Notes: a model not told the origin generated them from the sequence alone. Counted from the first letter of the stretch, positions 22,910-33,954 are shown. The stretch: 64,000 nucleotides of DNA from Paragorgia papillata (GCA_035771165.1 JAWNZC010000372.1:186001-250000), one strand, 5' to 3'. A program made the numbers and translations.

Positions 22910-23514
22910 TGTTGTTATATGAGGAACGCCCGAACGGGAAAACTCCATCAAGTGTTGAATCATGTAAAATGTTATTTGTTGATTTTGTTCTAGTTATTAC
23001 AAAAGAAAACTGTGAGATAAAAAGCTGCGTAGATTTTTATTTTCTTCTACAATAGTATACAGACCTGATCGTTTGTTCAGTTATTCCAACTCATCCTTTC
23101 AAGAACTAGTAAACTTCCAAATAGCTAGTTAACTCCGGCCTCATTTGCCATTCATAGAAAATTGTGATTATGGGAAGACCACGGCCCCAGAATGGTGGAA
23201 ATGGCATTTCCGAGACTCTAAATTTCCAAATGTTCCGGGGGGACATGCCTCCGCACCTCCTTAGACGGTTCTCGCGTCTTCTGTACTTGAATATCGTTAC
23301 CGAATTTGCCGATGACGGAGTGACCGGGTGCCGCCCAAATTAAAGCTAGCTAGATACGGCATCGATATAAGTATTTTCATAGATCAGTGCACTATGAGGC
23401 CCGTGAATTTTATTTAGCCTACAGGCCCTGAAACTGGTAATCCGCCACTGTACATATTTATACATTTAAGAGCATTACTTAACAATAACAAATACAACTA
23501 TATGCCGAAACCAT

Positions 23515-23735
23515 TGAAATCAAATAGTGTGCTGCATAGGCAGTGTTGAAACTTGAAATACAGATTGAAATATAGTAAGGTTGGTGTACTGCCGAAATTA
23601 TTGAACGTAGATTTCTAACGTTTCGAGCGAAGGCCCTTCGTCAGATAGAAACGAAGGGCCTTCGCTCGAAACGTTAGAAAGCTACGTTTAATAATTTCGG
23701 CAGTCACCAACCTTACTATATTTCGCTCTATATAT
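23515..23735 (-). mobile_element. Penelope-type insertion with inverted hammerhead halves, copy 1
   Basis: The minus strand carries the tail CACTGCCTATGCAGCAC (23530-23552), which is shared with the insertions at 25498 and 51214. The region 23580-23735 is an inverted pair with arms ACTGCCGAAATTATT...ACGTAG. The minus arm has a complete hammerhead-like core; the plus arm lacks the CTGA part. The exact boundaries were not resolved. Confidence 0.5.
23600..23650 (-). ncRNA. Hammerhead-ribozyme-like motif (Penelope type)
   Basis: On the minus strand: CTGACGA (23644-23638), a stem GGGC/GCTC with loop CTTC, CGAAA, then a short stem ACGT...ACGT (23621-23618 and 23608-23605) and a GTT cleavage-type triplet. 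Order and spacing match a type I hammerhead as found in Penelope-like elements. Stem I is not visible in the monomer, so self-cleavage is uncertain. Confidence 0.5.
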
Positions 23736-24101
23736 ATGGAGACTAGACTTAAAGACATTTGAATAGGCCAACGCGGTCACAAAATCTTACAAATGTTAGT
23801 GAAACAATTTATTATCTGCCTTATATGGTCAAAATTATTTTTACTTCCGGATTTTGTTTTACTTTCGAAGGAAAAGCAGCGAACAAATATATGGAAATTT
23901 TTTGGGTCATATGATCGGCTTTATGCACTAGATCTCACAGCGTCCGCAGTGCTTCGACCGAGAACTGAAACGGCAGTTGCTTTTTCATTACAATTATTTT
24001 GGATACATATTTTGCGATAAACAAAGGTAGGAACTATACTATACTACTATAATTTCACTGATGGGTTTTAGAGTGTATATAGTGAAGTAGAAAATGGTAA
24101 C

Positions 24102-24165
24102 GTGCCTGTATCTGGCTGTATTTGTATGTATCTGTATGTATCTGTGTCTGTATGTTTGATAACTG
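24102..24165. repeat. (TGTATC)n-like tract
   Basis: Imperfect hexamers CTGTATCTG/TGTATGTATC. Translations through it are artefacts. Confidence 0.5.
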
Positions 24166-24582
24166 TGGCACAGCAGCCAGATGAAACAGAAAGGAAGGAA
24201 ACAGAAACGGACCCGAAACCTAGACTAGACTCTGTCTACCACACGGCTAAGCCATCGACGTCCTCGACCGGAAAGTTCGTCAGTAATTTGAATCGACCAC
24301 GATCGAAGAAGTCGATGATTTAGCCGTGGAAATCGAAGGTCATGGATAGGTATTTTAAAAAGTTGGACGTTTTTGAGGAAGCAGAAGTATCGATCTTTAT
24401 GTGAGAAAGGTCAAAACGGCGATTGGACGGATTTGTGGTGGGGGGAAAATCTCGCTCGATGGCAGAGCGATCGAGGCGCGAGGGAGCGTAGTTTCCAACC
24501 TTGTTTGATTATTTAACGAGGTCGAGCGCCGTTCGAAATTATTGCCGCTACAAGTTTCAACTCACTGAAAGTTATAGACAAC

Positions 24583-24597
24583 ATGAGCGATGATGAA
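24583..24597 (+). CDS. Possible very short first coding exon (MSDDE)
   Basis: ATGAGCGATGATGAA is followed directly by a consensus donor GTAAGT in phase 0 and preceded by about 100 bp of mixed, CpG-containing sequence without an upstream ATG nearby. This is how many short first exons look. No partner exon was found; the hAT element at 24835 would lie in its first intron. It is a guess from one splice site. Confidence 0.2.
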
Positions 24598-25059
24598 GTA
24601 AGTTTATTTTAATAATTTACCGGAACTATAAGTTAAAATACAGCAACACTTTGCAGGTTGATATAACAAATACAACAATAATGCAACTGTAAACCTAGTG
24701 TGAGGTTGGGCCACTGTGTTCAAATGCATCGGATTCGTGTCACTATACAACAGTAGATCAGTATGAAAATCGCAAAAATCAACCCATAGTATGACTGCTT
24801 GATTTCGTATAACTAAGTTGAAAATTATTATACATAGGCTGTTGCGGTATTGAAAAAATACCGATATCGGTTATCGAAAGAAAAAACCCGATAATATCGA
24901 TATTTTTCCGCGATGGAAATTAACTATATTTTAAGCCTAATTTTCACCAGACGCCAAGATATCATAAGAATAACGTTTTACAAAAGAAAAAGCACCTTTT
25001 TCGAAGTGTGAATCGAGCTTTAATGTAACAAATGATATATTTACAATGATATATATGTA

Positions 25060-25480
25060 ACATATTTACAAGTTTTCTGCCAGAAACACGAGCATGTTTA
25101 TGTTTGCTTGGTCTGGCTTTAGCTGGGCTCTCTGCGAAGTTATAATTTGACCGGCTTTACTGAATAGTCTCTCAGAGACTCAGACGGCGAACTGCTGTCA
25201 GGAATTGAGATAGATATTTCCGTGCTAGCTGACTAAGCAAAGGAAAGTCGCGAACATGATATTTCCACCACACCAAAGGGTCGTCATCGCCATCAATTGT
25301 TTGGATTTTTATGTATTTATCCATCTCCTGCTGCAATCGATCGCGCGGCGACTGTGATGGCGATGATATCTGCGACGATTTCCGCATGGTGGTCAGGGAG
25401 CCAAGCGTCTTGACTTTCTGACGTTTCTGTGGCGGTGGTTGACATGGCTCGTCTTCAGGAACGTCACTTGAAGCGAACAC
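25060..25480 (-). pseudogene. hAT transposase C-terminal relic
   Basis: The minus-strand translation contains DDPLVWWKYH and FPLLSQLARKYL, the conserved entrance to the hAT dimerisation domain. After a frameshift near 25190 the other frame gives SERLFSKAGQIITSQRAQL and then NMLVFLAENL with a stop, completing the domain. The upstream (right-hand) part is cut by the insertion at 25498. It is non-functional. Confidence 0.75.
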
Positions 25481-25503
25481 AGCTTCTTTTAAAAGAGGTT
25501 TCT

Positions 25504-25547
25504 CTCTGACGAAGGGCCTTCGCTCGAAACGTGAGATTCCTACGTTC
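25504..25547 (+). ncRNA. Hammerhead-ribozyme-like motif (Penelope type)
   Basis: CTGACGA (25506-25512), stem GGGC/GCTC with loop CTTC, CGAAA (25525-25529), short stem ACGT...ACGT (25529-25532, 25542-25545), then T as the cleavage-site base. This matches the type I hammerhead layout, with one extra A before stem II as I recall for Penelope-type motifs. Stem I does not pair locally; activity is therefore unproven. Confidence 0.5.
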
Positions 25548-25575
25548 TCTGTTTAGGCAGTATATCTAACCTAAG

Positions 25576-25918
25576 TTACTATTTTTTTTTTTATTTTTTT
25601 TTATTTTATTGAATTTGTCACAGTAAGTAATTACATTAAATTGGATACAAAGGTTGCTAGTACATAAAACACACAGATAAAATAGATGTGACAGGAGAAA
25701 GGAACAGGACTTGCGTCCCTATTGAGACCTGACCCCTCAAACAATATACTCAATATAATAGAAACTTAAACAGTATACTCAATAGTCATACATACACATA
25801 CATATACATATACAAAATACACACACATACACATATATGGGAATGACTAACATGACGAAAAATATAAAACTAATCTATAATTGACCATAATAATAGCAAA
25901 TGTATCTAGAGTTCAGAC
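25576..25918 (-). mobile_element. Retroposed LINE/SINE 3' end
   Basis: On the minus strand it ends AATTCAATAAAATAAAA plus an A-rich tail (poly-T on +, 25580-25610). It interrupts the shared CTAACCT...TTCGATTGTT sequence of the hammerhead insertion. A (CATA)n-type repeat lies at 25785-25840. No reading frame is left. Confidence 0.5.
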
Positions 25919-26242
25919 TATATTTCGATTGTTATTTCTACACTGCCTACGCAGCACGCTACTTTTATTTCATTCTTTTAAAAGAGCTTCTTTGACGACA
26001 ATAAGCTCGTTTGGCTTTTCAGTGACAGTGTCGTCGTTCATCTGTTCACCATCGCCATCGGCAGTAAAGAAGTCTGGAGATTGTCGATTGAGTCGGTATA
26101 TACTGCATCTGTCACAAACATGTTCTATTTATTCTAGCGATGACTCATCGCGTGCGAAAAAAATTTCTAAAGACTGCGATGGGTCTATCCTCGACACTGT
26201 CGATTCGACAGCCCGTGAAATGTGCGCTTTGGGAATTGAAAC

Positions 26243-28829
26243 CACTGATCTCTATAAAAGGACTGGATAGCGCATCTATTGTTTCTCGCGCCCTAATTTT
26301 GATGCCGGAAGTGAGCAGCGGCGGCCATCTTACTAGGACCCACTTGGGTCCTAAACAATATGGCGTACATAGGAGTGGAAAGCAGTTTAACGACGTTTTT
26401 CGCCAAATTCGAGACGTTTGCGAAGATTTACCACCGAATTAAGGTTCGTAATCTTATTTTATATAATAGTTAAGTGTTTTCAACTCTTTATTCCTTTTAC
26501 AAAGGCTTTTTTTTGCGAAAGATACCTGCCTATGTATTTGCTTCACGAATCACGGTATTAACAAAATAGTCGGTAAACAAATGTCTTCCAAGTCCGCATG
26601 TGTACTTGTTTCTCTCTTTATTTTGTAGTATAAACGCCGTATTATTAAATGGTTTACTGTGATGGGTTTCCTTTATGTTTTGATTGATTTACTGCCGAGT
26701 AATCCAAATAAGAATTCAAATTTGGAAAAGTTCTAGCATAAAACCTTATAGTCCATTTGCCACCTGCCCACCTTATATGTTTCTTTAATAGGCAACCTTG
26801 TTGCCATCGGAAGTGTATTGTTTTTTTATGGTTTTGTACTCACATAGATGTATAGAATTAAATTAGCTTGCAATGCAATTTATACAATAAAGGCCTTCAT
26901 GGAGGCATAAATAATAGTGAGATATTATAAAGTATGACTTGTCTTTTTTAGCTATACCACTAAAGTTGAATCATAATTTTTGCTTTAAATGGTTGGCTTT
27001 TCAATGAAACCCAGCTAAACTTTACATTTTTTACAAGTAAATGCACCTGTTGATATTACCATTTCTGCAGAGTGTCTGGGATGCCAACTAAAACTCTAAC
27101 AGTATCCCAGACACTCTACAAGTTTATTATTACATAAATGAAATATAATTTCCTGCATTGACTGATAGGATTAATAGCCACCTGTAAATAAATATTCACA
27201 ACAAAACAGCAAGAGCATTTGCATAATCTGTTTTTAATATTTCTATATTTGAAAATACATTATCATTAATTCTCTTGTTTTGGTTGAAGCTACTTTCAAT
27301 GACACATCTTGATGTTCAGGGCTTCTCATAATCCCAATCATAGAATTATCTTGTCAATATAAACTCTATGTTTTGGGGACTTTTGCCCTTATCAAATGCA
27401 TTGCAATGGACTCAGTACAGCAAAATTTGGGTTTGCCATCTTGAGAAGGAAACCACAGCCAACCTTTGTGGTAAAAACCCAGTTAAAGTCAGTTACTATA
27501 GTGTTCTTTGGAAGACAAGTAATGCTAATTGTGGTGAAAAACTAAATATTTACTTAAAATTATAGAAATGCCACACCACATATAGAAGCTTTTAATATAT
27601 ACATGCATACAGTATTAACAAAAATCAACTGAACCCTTAACCTTGTGATCACTTTTGAAATCTCTCTAATCATTGAACAGCAATAACTATTATAATAACA
27701 GAGCAAATGTTACATAGGGTTACAATCTGTATCCAGATTAACACCTGAGCCACTGGACTACAAAATAAAATATATGTATTAAAAGCTGATACTAAAGCCA
27801 AGTCAATCATGTATGTGCACAACCTGTAAAGGTAATAAACTAAAGATTACAGTCTTACTAAGATGATAGAGCAAAGATCACTTGCAGCAAGTTTTGATGA
27901 CTAGTGAGATATGCTGAACTATTGAACTAGATAAGCAAGGGTAGCAAACTGACAAATAGAAAAATACACATGCTGCCTAAGTGGTGATTGAAAGAGTCAA
28001 ACTGAAAATACTACATTAGAAAACCATGTGAACCACTGAACTGTTTGAAGTAGCACAAACTTACTTTGGTTATTTAAAAATTAGAAACGATACTAATGCC
28101 AAGGCATTAGCCTAGCAGATTATAGACAGTGTATTATAAACTCAAGCATCTAATTTATGGGTCCATGGAAGTGTGGCACCATTTATAGTCAATGAGTCAT
28201 CACCAGTTAGTAAAATCAAGGGTCCAAATTAAAATACTAATTCAAAAAGACAATTTATAATTAATATCTCACTGAATTTATGCGTTCACGTTAAAGATTT
28301 TTACTAAGTTATATAAATTGCATGTATAAGGTTTTATGCTAAAACGTTTCCAAATTTGAATTCCCATTTGGATTTAATAATCGGCAATAAATCAATCAAA
28401 ACTTAAAGGAAACCCATCACAGTAAACCATTTAATAATACGGCGTTTATACTACAAAATAAAGAAGAGAAACAAGTACACATGCGGACTTGGAAGACATT
28501 TGTTTAATACCATCATTTTGTTAATACCGTGATTCGTGAAGCAAATACATAGGCAGGTATCTTTCGCAAAAAAAAGCCTTTGTAAAAGGAATAAAGAGTT
28601 GAAAACACTTAACTATTATATAAAATAAGATTACGAACCTTAATTCGGTGGTAAATCTTAGCAAACTTCCCGAATTTGGCGAAAAACGTCGTTAAACTGC
28701 TTTCCACTCCTATGTACGCCATATTGTTTAGGACCCAAGTGGGTCCTAGTAAGATGGCCGCCACGCTCACTTCCGGCATCACTTTCTGAACAATAGATGC
28801 TCTATCCAGTCCTTTTATAGAGATCAGTG
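26243..28829. mobile_element. Long-TIR element with ends CACTGATCTCTATA (2.6 kb form)
   Basis: Terminal inverted repeats of about 480 bp (26243-26720, 28350-28829) start CACTGATCTCTATAAAAGGA. A perfect 8-bp duplication ATTGAAAC flanks it (26235-26242, 28830-28837) and fits the hAT pattern. The arms contain GGCGGCCATCTTACTAGGAC and a GGACCCACTTGGGTCC palindrome. The 1.6 kb AT-rich centre has no convincing ORF; it holds a small hairpin (27069-27118, arms AGAGTGTCTGGGAT). It is inserted in the hAT relic. Confidence 0.8.
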
Positions 28830-29179
28830 ATTGAAACGCATTAGGTATTCAGGATGAGTCATAGTTTGACAATAGGTGGCGTGATTTGCCGCAAAGAGAG
28901 TCCCGAAACTTCCGCAACAGAAGTTCAACAAAAAATCAAGCGTCAAAACAGTGATAATCGGTTTTCGCGCGTCTAATACCGATAATATCGTAGATTTTGA
29001 TATTTTCGGTAACATTTCGATATTTTCGGTATATCGATATTTTCAAATTTAAAATACCGAATAACCTATATTTGAAAAAACCCGATAATTATCGATATAT
29101 CGATATACCGCAACAGCCTAATTATACATAAACACATGGATATGTATCCATATACACACATACATAAGGAACACAGACA

Positions 29180-29360
29180 CATTGAACGTTGTCAGAACGT
29201 TTGACTTATATATATATATTACGTTATGAAAATGTTGTCACTCAACATTGTGACGACGTAATTTTGTCGACTCCGGTTAACGTCGTCAGAACGTTATGAT
29301 CCAGTAACGTTAGGATTTGACATTCCTACAACTTTGCTAGAACTTTCGAGTTGTGTTGAA
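29180..29360. repeat. AACGTT-rich tract
   Basis: Many variants of GAACGTT, GTCAGAACGTT and GTTAACGTCGTC. A second tract lies at about 30640-30915 (CAACGTTACCACAACGTT and similar). They may be parts of one repeat family split by the TTAA element at 30077. Non-coding. Confidence 0.5.
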
Positions 29361-29446
29361 AAATATTCGGCATTTGTTGAGTTATCAAATTATTACAACA
29401 AGAGACAAAAGCATTCAAACTATCTTTACCTAAAGACCCCATCCAC

Positions 29447-29548
29447 ACGTATTCGTTTTCCTAGCGTTTTCATATTGTTTCGAGGACCGAGAACAATATA
29501 AAAACGCTATGAAAACACATACTTGTGGACATGGCCTTTATCTTTAAT
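29447..29548. mobile_element. Short palindromic MITE
   Basis: Inverted ends CCATCCACACGTATTCG and the inverse-like ACTTGTGGACATGG, with inner CGTTTTCATATTGTT / AACAATATAAAAACG. Confidence 0.5.
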
Positions 29549-29549
29549 C

Positions 29550-30070
29550 ATCGTTGGAAAATATTCAAAAGGCTTTCAGTCGAGTTATAACCGCAGCTGT
29601 TCAGGGAATGTCAAGCTGTACATGTTCACTTTTTTTTGTTGATTGCATGTCCATTTGAGGGAGTTATTTACCTGCACCGACTCCTGAAGAGTGAAGATTC
29701 GCTATAGTGTTTAGTAAAATAGTTGTCTATATAAGAAAAAAGGATTTCCTTTAGTATACACGAATCAGTTCGCTTGGTGGTAGTACACATGTTTCGATGT
29801 TTACCGACGCGAATATCCCGATGGCGTCATGGCGGTTTGTATCGATCTCCCACAGAACGGTCTTCGATTGGGTATTTTAATACATTATTAACCTACAACA
29901 GCGTGGGAATGCAATAAGTTTTAGTAACCGAAAGCGAAAGGCATGCCAGAAATGTTCTCGTTGAGAGAGTTATCTATATATCTCACGGTACCGACGTTTT
30001 GAATAACGTTAATTAAACGTTGCAACTGACATGTTTTTGTTCTTGGCTTGCATGCTTCTTGACTGCATTA
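29550..30070. other. Unassigned stretch
   Basis: I see no gene, strong repeat or palindrome here. Confidence 0.4.
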
Positions 30071-30076
30071 TTTTAA

Positions 30077-30546
30077 AGTGCCTATGAAACGAAAATTAAG
30101 TTTGTCTTATTTGAAAGAACACTTAAAATGATAGAGTAACATCTTTTGCAGTTTTTCGTTTCCTTGCTTCTTTGTTGAGATATTTTAGTTTGTTTGATGA
30201 TATGCAAATTAAACATTTTGACGTCACACGTGCATAATGAGTTCTCGAAAAAAATTATATCTTTACTATTATCAAATATAATCACTTGAAAATATACATG
30301 TTTAGTGTTCTGGGTGAAACAACCCACATGCTTCCTTCGAATTAATTTAGTTTGATAATAGCAAAGATATATAACTTTTTTCGATAACTCATTATGCACG
30401 TGTGACGTCAAGATGTTTAATTTGCACAAACAACCTGAAATATATCAAGAACGGAGCAAGGAAACGAAAAACTTTAAAATATGTTACTCTATCATTTTAA
30501 GTGTTCTTTCAAATAAGACAAACTTAATTTTCGCTTCATTGGCACT
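30077..30546. mobile_element. TTAA-flanked foldback element, family A copy 3
   Basis: Perfect TTAA on both sides (30073-30076, 30547-30550). Ends AGTGCCTATGAAACGAAA and TTTCGCTTCATTGGCACT. The arms include TTTGTCTTATTTGAAAGAAC, CAAATTAAACATTTTGACG and CACGTGCATAATGAG. It is the cleanest family member in the window: almost a simple inverted repeat without nested insertions. Confidence 0.8.
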
Positions 30547-30915
30547 TTAAGGTCGATCGCACCAGAAGATTGATATTAGAAAGGCTGCATGGTCCTTCAG
30601 CCAAAATGTCTCCTCTGAGTCTATTTGACAAGCATTCTATTATTGAGGAACGTTTGATGACGTTTTGTCAACGTAGTGATACTACGTTAAATAAATGACA
30701 ACGTTACCACAACGTTTTTGTAAGGTTGTCCATCATCACTGACACTTGTAACTTAATACTACAATTAACTGTGATACTACTACTGCACTGAGAGAAACAA
30801 TGTTGCGGGAACGTTGTGGTTAACTATTAAGTTAGGTTCGACCTAACCAAACCAAACCAAACCACGTACCTAAATAGAACGTTACGGTTACGTTGTGTGC
30901 TAGTTGGGTAAGTGC

Positions 30916-32500
30916 AACCGTGCTCATGACATATCAGTTATAGTTTAGCTCAGGATATCCGGCCAACAGGCAACAATGCTGTCTTATTGTGCATTTTATT
31001 TTCGTTTTGTGATTTCGCGCGATTATTCATTACCTGAGGAGAAACTCTGCTTCCAAACCACGTACGTGTCATGGTTGTGTACAGGTCATTTGAGACTCGT
31101 GAAAGTTTAACGATATTTCTGCGAACGTTCGAATTGGCATACGGCACTTAACGTCTTAAGTCTCAGTTCAGATTCTTTGACAAAACTAAATAATGTTTTT
31201 AGAGTGATTTGGTCAGCTTTTGCAATCAATTTGGCTTTTTCCGTCGTGAAGAATCTGGCAAAGAATCAGAGGCTGTCGGCTATCGATGTTCCATTATAAC
31301 TGTTGACGTATCAATAATTGTTCTAATTGGCCATTCTGATATTTAACTTCTTTTTTTTTTCTAAGTTATGCTTCTATACAGCCAAATTACAATTATAAGA
31401 CCGCCTTTTCTTTTCTTTTTCAATGCTTCACGACGGGAGTCGAGAAATGTCTAATGTTTTTACAAAAAAATGGCAGGATTCATTGACGCAAACATGCAGT
31501 CGTGCATATAGTTGATGATCTATCACTGACATATTGCTTTGTACTGTAAAACAAATTTTACACTTGAATCATTTGATAAAACGCCACACCATGCATCTTC
31601 AGGGATTGGTTATTGACAATTTTAACTGGAGTGAGCGTCAGTGTTGCCCTGTTCCCTTAGTTCATAGTTACCACGCTTCTGGTTTCATAGAACTCGCAAT
31701 TATGTTCCCGGTATAGTTTGTGGCATGTATTTATGACGTCGTTTTAAAGAAATAGTTCGTTTTGTATGCCAGACAAGTTCTTTATGTTCTTTATTTCATG
31801 TTTCTTAATCGCCTGTCCAGGTGGTTCGGGCCATTTTCTGTTTCTTAAATATGCCATAATATACAATTATTGAATGGGGTTGACCAGGATAGCGAGTGTT
31901 ATCAAGGCCGATCGAGGTTTTCTAACACTCGCTGTCATACAAAAACCTGTAAAATAAATTTAAACTTGGCGTTTAGGAATGTTACCGAAGTAAGCCACTG
32001 ACAAGTTGTTTGCAAACAATGTCAATGAAAAAAGTGAATTCATACCGTCTTTATAGTTTGAGGTTCGCTTACTCTTTTCTCTTTCAAATACTCAACAGCT
32101 GTCTGTGTACGACGGTTGTTGGGGTTTTTTGTTAACAAATTGCGCCGAACTGATCCGCTTCTGATCGTCACTCTTCAAAAAGAGTTCGCCGTGACAGTCT
32201 CGCTAAAGCCGCTGACCAGCTCGTCGAAGCATTAACTGTGAATTTTCACTGTTAATAGATATAACGTAATAATTATAGTAACATTTAGAATTAACAGTAT
32301 GCTTTTAGCAAATCAAAATCGAGACTTGTATCAGTATTGTAAAACAAAAACACTTCACATCACACTCTTTGACAAAAGTGTAGCTGTTTTTACAATATAA
32401 ACGAGTTTGTTATCGTGTAGTTCTTTACCGGCATGTCTTTTCTGGTTCTTCGAAAGCTTGTACAGCTAACAAAACTTCAAAGAAATGTCGGCGAGCTATT
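30916..32500. other. Unassigned intergenic stretch
   Basis: No coding exon, RNA gene or clear transposon end recognised. Open frames are short, shared by both strands, and lack splice or protein-family support. Confidence 0.4.
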
Positions 32501-32504
32501 TAAG

Positions 32505-32730
32505 ACCGAGTTCACACAAGTCCGGCGCTAAAAAGTCATCTGAAAACGCCGTTGCCTTCACACGGTACCAAATCGAAATTGTATAAAAACGTCACTCTAA
32601 ACGAAGCGATTTGAAAATGATTTTTCAGACCGCGTTCACACGATGCCGGTGAAAAGAACAACGGCAAAATGCGTTACGTTCACACGAGCTGTGCACTGTT
32701 TAAATAGTCCTATATGCCTGCCTCGTCAAA
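32505..32730. repeat. Dispersed repeat with GTTCACACGA motifs
   Basis: Repeated GTTCACAC(A/G) boxes and AACGGCAAAATGCG. The latter part recurs inverted at about 41385-41545 and a shorter related piece lies at 33870-33955. It is probably the end region of a DNA transposon family, superfamily unknown. Confidence 0.5.
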
Positions 32731-32848
32731 AGTAAATGGAAACGAGGAGCAATTCAAAGAAAATTACCTCTCCAAAGTTTAGTGCATTCTAAGATTTCAA
32801 TTTTAGTCTTAAAAGTCTTTCTGTTAGGAACTTTTCCTTATTGAATTA

Positions 32849-33750
32849 CAGCCGAACCTCTATTAAGCGGCCACCTTCGGGGAATGGCTTTGTTGGCGCT
32901 TAATAGAGGTGGCCGCTTAATAGAGTGACGCCAACAATGGGCCTTGGGTGTGGTCAAATGTCCTTTTATTCAATTCTAAAACACTGATAACAGTAACAAG
33001 TAGACTTTGAAAAAACCAACAAGTAGTTAACAAAACAGTTTTAAAGCACCGAAAAAATAATAAAACAAAGGAGCAACGAAACGAATAACAAAAATGCCAC
33101 ATGCATGATGCCTAGCAAGTTATGTTGGCTTAAAATAGTTATCAATGTGCATCTGTCGCTGCGGTGCACTGAGTTTCAAAGCGCAAAGCAAGTCATTTGT
33201 CTTTGAAATTGATAGAGCTAGCACCTCATATCCATGATACTGTGCGAAATTCCGCAGAGTATCAGCACGCCAAATCCCTGCACAAGGAGGAATTTGACGC
33301 AAAGTAAAGAGTAGTGTTTCTCTGCACCGGACATGCAGATATTTTTATTACCGACAATGTTTTTGAATTTGATTACATGTAAACTTGAGGCATCAGGTTT
33401 CAAGTGACATGTGTTGAATGAAATACATGTACTTACTGACAGCAACTAAGTGTTCCATGGTCAGCTTATTTAGCTCAAGTTTTAGTTTCGGTTCTCTTGC
33501 TGTAAAAATTGTGCCTAAGATAAATTAAGCTGGCCGTTTAATACAGGTAAAAAACAATACGAAATACCAATTGGGACCGCTCGTAGGTGGCCGTGGCCGC
33601 TTAATAGAGGTGGCCGTTTAATAAAGGGGTAATCTATAGTAAATTACAGGGAATATTTTAGGGTTTTTGACAAGTGGGCGTTTAATAGAGGGTGGGCGTT
33701 TAATAGAGGGTGGCCGCTTAATAGAGGGCCGCTTAATAGAGGTTCGACTG
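32849..33750. mobile_element. pogo/Tigger-like element with subterminal repeat arrays
   Basis: TA on each side (32847-32848, 33751-33752), ends CAGCCGAACCTCTATTAAGC and CTTAATAGAGGTTCGACTG. Both ends carry several copies of GGCCGCTTAATAGAGG or GGGCGTTTAATAGAGG. The roughly 600 bp centre is non-coding. It is a non-autonomous Tc1/mariner-pogo element. Confidence 0.75.
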
Positions 33751-33954
33751 TAATCTTCTCCTATTTCGAGTGATTAGTCATTGTTGTAATAACGTCGGTT
33801 ATAATTGTTCAAACACCAGAACAGTTTCTTAGTAGAAGCTTCCTGAAGTCGAGAAGACAAATACAGAATTCGAGAATTGGGCACTAAAGCGGAGCGAAAA
33901 AGTGCCGGAACTTATGTTCACACGACACCCCCAAGGGTTCCGTTTCCAAATGCG

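Larger units (their letters stand above)
19174..23450 (+). mobile_element. hAT transposon (ZMYM1-like family), 4.3 kb
   Basis: The right end is GGTAATCCGCCACTG and the left end is CTGTGGCAGATTACC, inverted with two mismatches; both sides then carry an ACAGGCCC motif. Eight bases outside are TACATTCT (left) and TACATATT (right), a degraded 8-bp duplication as for hAT. It encodes a broken transposase. A perfect 15-bp-stem hairpin (19322-19358, arms AATAAGATGGTAGAC) lies in the 5' part. A second foldback element (22106-22909) and a Penelope-type insertion (about 23515-23735) sit in its 3' part. Confidence 0.6.
25498..25972 (+). mobile_element. Hammerhead-bearing insertion with 14-bp target duplication, copy 2
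   Basis: TTCTTTTAAAAGAG occurs on both sides (25484-25497, 25973-25986). The insertion begins immediately with the hammerhead-like motif, continues with GGCAGTATATCTAACCT, and ends with CACTGCCTACGCAGCACGCT then ACTTTTATTTC, as in the copy at 51214. A retroposed 3' end (about 25576-25918) is inserted within it. Its small size and lack of ORFs suggest a non-autonomous relative of Penelope-like retroelements. Confidence 0.65.
24835..29120 (-). mobile_element. hAT transposon relic, 4.3 kb, with perfect target duplication
   Basis: The ends TAGGCTGTTGCGGTAT and ATACCGCAACAGCCTA are inverted, and subterminal ATCGATAT-rich stretches occur on both sides. A perfect 8-bp duplication ATTATACA flanks it (24827-24834, 29121-29128). 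It contains a minus-strand transposase C-terminus and two later insertions (25498-25972 and 26243-28829). Confidence 0.8.

Noticed and set aside
25881..26442. Plus-strand frames of 129 and 100 codons
   Set aside because: They run antisense through hAT transposase remains and across the boundary of the 2.6 kb insertion at 26243.
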